From Dermatemys mawii (taxonomy: Eukaryota; Chordata; Testudines; Dermatemydidae), in assembly GCA_007922305.1 (NCBI GenBank), contig ML677358.1, positions 15,941,041-16,005,040 on the forward strand: a stretch of 64,000 nt of DNA, in the 5' to 3' direction. The stretch's first letter is position 1. Each line of letters starts with the position of its first letter. The translations under genes were made by a program, and so were the position numbers. The notes under the pieces were generated by a model. It was not told the DNA's origin. It saw only the letters and a list, made by a program, of their open reading frames with translations, and made no database searches. Below, one piece after another: positions 1-64,000 of this stretch.

Positions 1-58005
<58,005 letters not shown>

Positions 58006-58943
58006 TAAGTAGCCTGGATTTGCTTTTCTTTGCCCTGCAGCCCAATAAATCAATGTATCCACACAGTTCAACCTCCATTGCCATATTAATCATGCAAGGG
58101 GGTGTAAATCCTCAGCATGAGGCCATGAAACTACATGACTCCTGCTCAGCAGTGATGGGAGTGACTAATTCTTCAAACCCTGCATATGGAAATTGGCCTC
58201 CGACTGGTCCATTCATTATGAACGTGGCTACATAAGGGATTTTGCTGCATTGTAACTATTGATTAATAGAGCATTATTTTGAAGAGAGGCCCATCCTATG
58301 GCATGTGAAATGCCCATCTTTGCAATGTATGGGATGGCCCTGGTTTGGATCCATACTTAGAGAGATTCTTGTGGTAGCAGTATTTGTGTGTGTATGTGAA
58401 AAGAAATGCTAACATGTGAGGACAACATGAAAAATGAAGCGTTCTCATCCTTGCTAAAAACAATAATTAATTACAGGAATTCCATGCAGAGCTGAGTTTA
58501 GGGCTTTTTACATCTTCCAGGAGGTACAAGCCCTACATTTCTGAACCCAAAACAGCACTTGCCAAAGGCCTGTACCAAAACACCACCACAGATATTTTTG
58601 AAGTCTTTTTTTAAAAAACCAAACCCCTTAAAAGGCACAAAATCTAGATCTTTAGTACAGTCACAAATACAAAAGAATATGGGAAGGAGATTATTATAGA
58701 GGCAACATTTTCACACCTGAGTGCTTACAGTTTTCTACCTAAATCTATGCACCAAGATAAGTGCTTTTGTATCTTTAGGATGCAGGGAAAGAGGAAGTTG
58801 TTTTAGTTTTGTTTGGGGATATTGTTTTAATTAAAGCGGTTTTTCTTCCTGCCTTTTTTAACATTAGAAATTCAGGCCTTTTCTGCCCTGAAAGACACTG
58901 TGAACAGCTGGAGCTCTAGTAGGTTTGTGACATCATAAAACTT

Positions 58944-58944
<1 letters not shown>

Positions 58945-58990
<46 letters not shown>

Positions 58991-59001
58991 NNNNNNNNNN
59001 A

Positions 59002-59045
<44 letters not shown>

Positions 59046-59056
59046 AAAAGAAAAAC
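58945..59056. repeat. AAAG microsatellite with 10-N gap
   Basis: AAAG (read AAGA/GAAA) repeats on both sides of N at 58991-59000. The purine-only strand suggests the true array is longer and was collapsed or bridged by a fixed-size gap. Confidence 0.97.
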
Positions 59057-59149
59057 ATTAAAGGAGGGCAGAAGTGATTGTCTTTTCTTCACACTGGTTA
59101 AAACACTTAGCGGTTCATTTCATTAGCACTTGGAAGGAAAAATATCTTT

Positions 59150-59425
59150 GGCCTTGTCTGTATTGAGATTCAGCCATGGCTGGCCAGTAATTGGTGTAGC
59201 TGTAGCAAACCACCATGTGCTGTAGCAAACTTCCCTGTAGAGGTAAGAAAAGCTGTGATTTGCACCATTTGAACTTATCCCACTTTCAAGAAGGGAGAAA
59301 CCTGAACCGGTACAAATCATGACTTTCCTTGTATCTATAGTTGGGATTAGCGCCAATGGAGCTGTGCTGGTTGCTGGTCTGTGATGGCTGAATGGGGGCT
59401 AATCTAACGCATAGACAAGATTTCA
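59150..59425. mobile_element. Inverted-end DNA element
   Basis: It opens GGCCTTGTCTGTATTGAGATTC and closes 'gctaatctaacgcatagacaaga'. The ends pair imperfectly (CTTGTCTRT). The interior contains 'taggtaagaaaag'-like stretches and no open frame. Confidence 0.45.
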
Positions 59426-60440
59426 CTCATGGATTCAACCCTGTCCCCCCTTCAGTTAAGGACGGAGCCAGCTCCCAGTCTACATGTGTATGTCCTCCAA
59501 TCAGTCCTCCATCAAAAAGCAAGGAAGGACAAGACTTGACATTACCGCTATTTTTAAGGTAAAGAAGCCAAGCAAATGGAAAACCTGGGGAAGAGGTGTA
59601 GGAAAGCAATGTGCAAAAGAATCAGTTAGGCAGAGAGTAATTTTCACTTTCAAAACTCGGTGAGGCATTAAACACAATGGACCAAATCCTGAGGTGCCAC
59701 TGACTTCAATGGGAGTTTTGCCTAAGTGAAAACTGAGTGAGGAGCTCGGGATCTGTCCCGATGGAAGGTAAAATAAGCTTCAAGTGATCAGAATGCCGCC
59801 GACAGCTCCACCCTTTTCCACCTATTTTCATCGAAATTCCACCTATTTCGGAATAGAATGCAGAAGAACTAGATGATAGAAAAGGTTTTAAAAAGCTTGG
59901 TGGTCTGAGGCCCAGCTGTGTCCCATCAAACTTCAGGATTTCATCTACTCGGGTGCATCCTGAGCAGCTTCCTTATTCTTTCATTGGCCTCGCAACTTAA
60001 GTATTGGAATGCCACTTTTTTTCCAAAATGCTCGGCGTCCTAATGCCATCTACAGTAATTGTCACAAAATCCTACCCTCCTGCCTGCAGTCGGCAAAACT
60101 GTACCCCTATTTGGGTCACGCTTCCGGTTAAAGTCCCATTTATAAAGGGTTTTTAAATGATCACAAGGTGTTTATAAGCATGTCACAGACATGAATAGTA
60201 TGTGTTGTAGATGGTTGCAAGCATGTCAGAGAATGCGTTAAAGGTGGCGATAAGACATGGAGATAAACAATCTGTTGACCTATGGGACTCCATTGCAATT
60301 CATGAATCATTTATTAAAACATTTCTTGATCAGTAAATAACCCTTTATAAATGGTGCCTTAATAGTGACTTATACCTGTTCATTGACTATAAACTGGGAG
60401 GATTTTAAACTGGGGTCCTAGATCACTAGCACCCTGCAGA

Positions 60441-60557
60441 TAGGGTGACCAGACAGCAAGTGTAAAAAATCGGTGCGGAGGGTAATAGGTACATATATAA
60501 GGAAAAAAACCCAAAATCGGGACTGTCCCTATAAAATCAAGATATCTGATCACCCTA
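60441..60557. mobile_element. 117-bp TIR mini-element with TA target
   Basis: Starts TAGGGTGACCAGA and ends TCTGATCACCCTA, terminal inverted repeats that include the flanking TA. Interior AAAATCGGGACTGTCCC. This is a common short repeat in turtle genomes as I recall, probably a mariner-type MITE. Confidence 0.75.
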
Positions 60558-60984
60558 CCTGCAGATCATTTTCTAGTGAAGATCTGGTTGATTTTATCAG
60601 GCTAATCCCACTGGCATCAATGGGCACTGAACCAAGGCCATGGTTTCCAGCTATTACACCTTTCAGATTTAAAAATGCATTAAATACTTTCTTGATATTA
60701 CTTTTGCATGTCAGCAAGTGCTGTAGCTGCCCCCAGAGATGTGGCTAGTTTATGAATGGCAAGCAGGTGGTCCTTAAGACAAATCTTTCTATTAAAATGT
60801 TGTCCCGGCTATGAAATTCTTTGCGTCTCTCCATACTAATGTGTATGCACGATCACAGCTTCAGGGCTTTTGCCAGCATATTCTCGCCGATATTTATTTT
60901 CTATCTTGCAACTATGGAAATTAAGAGGCAGGACTAATGTGCAAAAAACAGTCTGTCCTGCAACATTCAAGATGTAAGGAAGCC

Positions 60985-61095
60985 AACAACAACAATAACC
61001 AATACCAATAATACACAATACCCAATAATACACAATACCCAATAACAACAATAATAACCAATAACAACAACAACAATAACCAAAAACAACCCACC
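60985..61095. repeat. AAC/AAT-rich simple repeat
   Basis: CAACAACAATAACCAATACC-type array with an internal tandem of AATACACAATACCC. It gives Leu/Val/Ile-rich frames on the minus strand that are not genes. Confidence 0.9.
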
Positions 61096-62787
61096 AGCAA
61101 AACTACAAGAGGGCATTGCAAAAGAATGAGTTCAGTCCAGCTAATCCATGCATATCTTTGCTGGGCAGGAGAATACAACATTTCTGCCATTTCTTTTTTG
61201 CATTATAACCTCTGTTAACTGCATGTGGAACCAATTCCCAAGCCAGTCTAACAGCAAAGGAGGAATGCTTCATTTTCCATTTGACCTGTTGGTGTTTCTT
61301 TGAAACAGGTGCTGTCAATTTTCCGTCCCATTATGTATGTTTTGCTTTGTCGTTGTTTTATTTGTCAAGCTTTTGGTATTTTCTTTACAGTCATCATATG
61401 ATGCCTGTCTTCACCATAGGGCCCTGCACATAACAGAGTGCATTGAGTAAGGTGACACTCAGACACCCAGGGAACAAATCCTACTCACTGGCTAAGGAAA
61501 TTTAAGGGCCCCGATCTTGTTTTCGTTCAAGTCAATAGCAGTTTCACCATTGGCTTCAATGAGAGCAGGATCAGTTTCACAAGAAGAAAGTTTTCTTGCT
61601 ACTTCCCGAGACACTCTGGGCATATCATGTACGCTATCAATAATTAAAGCTGTTTATTTGTCATGGCAAAAAATGAGAAAAGACATTTTAGTTGAACCCA
61701 GAAAAGGAAAATTCATAATACATGTAAGTGGGACTACTATTTCCAGCTTGCATTAAACTTAAAAACACATAAAAGTAGCAACCACATCTAGGACATACAA
61801 ACTACTGCCACTGTTTTCTGTTTTGATAAAGGATGTTATACATTCCTAAAGACAAGAGGTTTGAGTCATCACTAGGTTATGCTAACCTCTTTATCCAAAG
61901 TAAAGGAACTCTCTGCAGAAACACCACTCGTTGGTACAGAAAGACATTTTAATACACTGCAAAGAGCCGGACTGACATCAGCTTAAGCTATTTAATGATA
62001 TTTAACCAGTGCTTAAAATCATTTAAAAGCTCAGGTCATTCACCTGTACTCCACTAGACTGGACATATACAGAGACATATTTGTAAACATTCATTAGAGG
62101 TAAAAGACAGGCCACAGTGTGAGAAACGAGGATCTCCAACTTTAGATTTACACATCAACCATCGGTTCTGGCTTGTATCATAGTCCACATTTCTCTTAAG
62201 TTTAATATCTGATACATCAGAAAGCATGTGAGTCAGTATGTTTGGTAATATCTAAATTCTCTGCATAATAATGTTTTGATCTCTTATGAAATCCTACCTA
62301 TCAGGCTTTATAGCCCTTTTTCCTTTCATCCATAGTTGATTTCTTCGTTTTATGTGTTTTGAGGGCTAGATGATTGAATTTTAGATCAGATTTAATCTTT
62401 TCCCTCTTTATTTTTGCATGGGAGCCATAAGAGAACAGATAAAATGTCCTTTTTCAGTGGTGAAAGTGATATTGAGAGCTTGCTCCTTCTCCCTCTAAAG
62501 TTAGTAGGAGTTTTGACCTTGACTTTAATGGGAGCAAGTTTGGAAATCTAGACACACAACCTTTGTCCTATATCACATGCGCACCTCCTTCCCCATCCAT
62601 CAGCTCAGGTTGAGCTGCCAGAGGTTAGTGGAAGAGAGCTCTCCTCCCCAACTCCCTCAGATTAACCTAGCTTGGGACATCATTCAGTGTTGAGTGGGTA
62701 AATTTAGTGCTTTGAGGAACAAGACAATAATGCCAAGCTAAATTGTTCAAAAGAGATTAAAGTCAATGAAAAAACATCAACAATATG

Positions 62788-63076
62788 AGGGTATGTCTTC
62801 ATTACTCACCGGATCAGCGGGTAGCGATTAATCTGTCGGGGATCAATTTATCACATCTTGTTTAGATGTGATAAATCAATCCCCCAAGGCACTCTCTGTC
62901 GACTTCAGAACTCCAGCTCACCAGAAGATGCAAGCGGAGTCGACAGGGGAGCCCGCTGTCCCCGTGAGGATGCCAGGTAAGTCAACCTAAGATGCACTGA
63001 CTTCAGCTACGTTATTCACGTAGCTGAAGTTGCGTATCTTAGGTCGACCCCGCCCTAGCTAGTGTAGACCAAGCCT
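62788..63076 (-). mobile_element. Palindromic MITE, copy 4
   Basis: From 'agggtatgtcttcattactc' to CTAGTGTAGACCAAGCCT. Hairpin 1: TTTATCACATCT with AGATGTGATAAA (about 62850-62880), perfect. Hairpin 2: ACTTCAGCTACGT with ACGTAGCTGAAGT (about 62999-63030), perfect. Confidence 0.85.
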
Positions 63077-63701
63077 GAGTCTCTAATTCACATTTTAAAA
63101 AGAAATAGGAATGTATTAGGGAAGGAGAAATAGGACTGCTCTTGTTTCAGAATTGGCTTCCTGGCCTTTCAGCAAAGTTCTCCAGAGGCACTATAAATTT
63201 GTGCGTCAGCTTTTCCAAATCCCATAAACTAATAAAAATGTTCCCTGTCAAAAGTCCACCTAAAATGACACATTTCAGAGCAAATAAGTAGCAGGCAGCT
63301 AAATCTTTCCTCAAGGACCCTGTCACTGTGAAATATCAGAGGCTTCCTAGTCTCCTTGTGAACTGGAGAGAGAGCCAATTACTTTAAATAAAATCTTTTA
63401 GGAAAAAAATAAATAAAATGTATAACACATGGCACAAAATATCATCCTGGTGATTTTTACATTCAGGAAGCTCTACAGAGGATTTACTGTGTTAATATCA
63501 TATGCCTGTACAGGAATTACACACTCTTTCAGATCACCCGTTAGTTACATCTTCTGCAAATGGTTCATCAGAGATTGCTGTGCTCAGTAACTTCCATTCT
63601 GCTTTAGAAGTCATAAATAATCATGTATGTTACTAGATTATTCATTACTTTTACATACAATTTACCATATATAGTCACTGTCACTGCATTTAATTTATAC
63701 C

Positions 63702-63952
63702 TTAGGGTAGATCTACCCTGCAAAACCAAAAAAGGTGTGTTCTTAACTTTAATCCAGGTTAAAAGCAATGAAAACATGGCAATTTAGCTTTTAACTCGGT
63801 TTAGCAGCTTGAGTTCAACCCCAGGCTGCCTTATAGGCTTTAGCCAAGCTGCTGTGTCTTCACCTGCTATTTTAACCTGAGTAACTGTCCTGAGTTAAGA
63901 ACATACCTTGGGTTTTTCTGTTTTTTGGGGGGGCAGTGTAGACCTGCCCTAA
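63702..63952. mobile_element. MITE with 20-bp terminal inverted repeats
   Basis: Starts TTAGGGTAGATCTACCCTGC. The other end, reverse-complemented, is TTAGGGCAGGTCTACACTGC, with 4 mismatches in 20. Flanks TTTATACC and CTTATACA share TTATAC, consistent with an 8-bp hAT-type target duplication that has drifted. Confidence 0.75.
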
Positions 63953-64000
63953 CTTATACAAGTAGAGTGAATCACCAGACACCTTTCCCCAGCAAGCCCA

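Overview
The window is vertebrate genomic DNA lying inside one large gene, GRIA1, which encodes the AMPA-type glutamate receptor subunit GluA1. It is read on the + strand. Eleven consecutive coding exons can be placed to the base: 2773-3012, 5083-5267, 10321-10374, 18566-18727, 20059-20226, 23421-23525, 25981-26091, 27623-27829, 29668-30038, 56527-56725 and 57757-58004. They correspond to exons 3-13 of the mammalian gene and total 2050 bp of open frame. They run from the first disulfide cysteine of the amino-terminal domain, through the S1 ligand-binding half, M1, the pore loop and M3, to most of the S2 half. Exons 1-2 lie upstream of the window. The flip/flop exons, M4 and the C-tail lie downstream.

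Everything else is intronic. The repeats point to a turtle, or less likely a crocodilian: CR1-type LINE fragments, a tRNA-derived SINE that shares its 3' end with CR1, Penelope-like element (PLE) tails, several families of short palindromic DNA transposons, old MIR/CORE-SINEs and LTR-like pieces. The species call is inference from repeat families recalled from knowledge, not from a database search.

Layout: 1-2772 intron 2 with a long GT/GA microsatellite. 2773-30038 holds nine exons with introns of 1.3-8.2 kb. 30039-56526 is intron 11, 26.5 kb, which carries most of the repeats, including two LINE reverse-transcriptase relics on opposite strands. 56527-58004 holds exons 12-13. 58005-64000 is the start of intron 13, with an AAAG array split by a 10-N assembly gap. 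I saw no second protein gene, tRNA gene or CRISPR array. The long minus-strand reading frames are simple-repeat or exon-shadow artefacts.

Items most worth checking are hammerhead-ribozyme-like cores in the Penelope-like tails, a four-copy palindromic MITE whose hairpin stems differ between copies yet stay complementary, a GC-AG splice donor after exon 6, and a shifted glycosylation sequon in exon 9.
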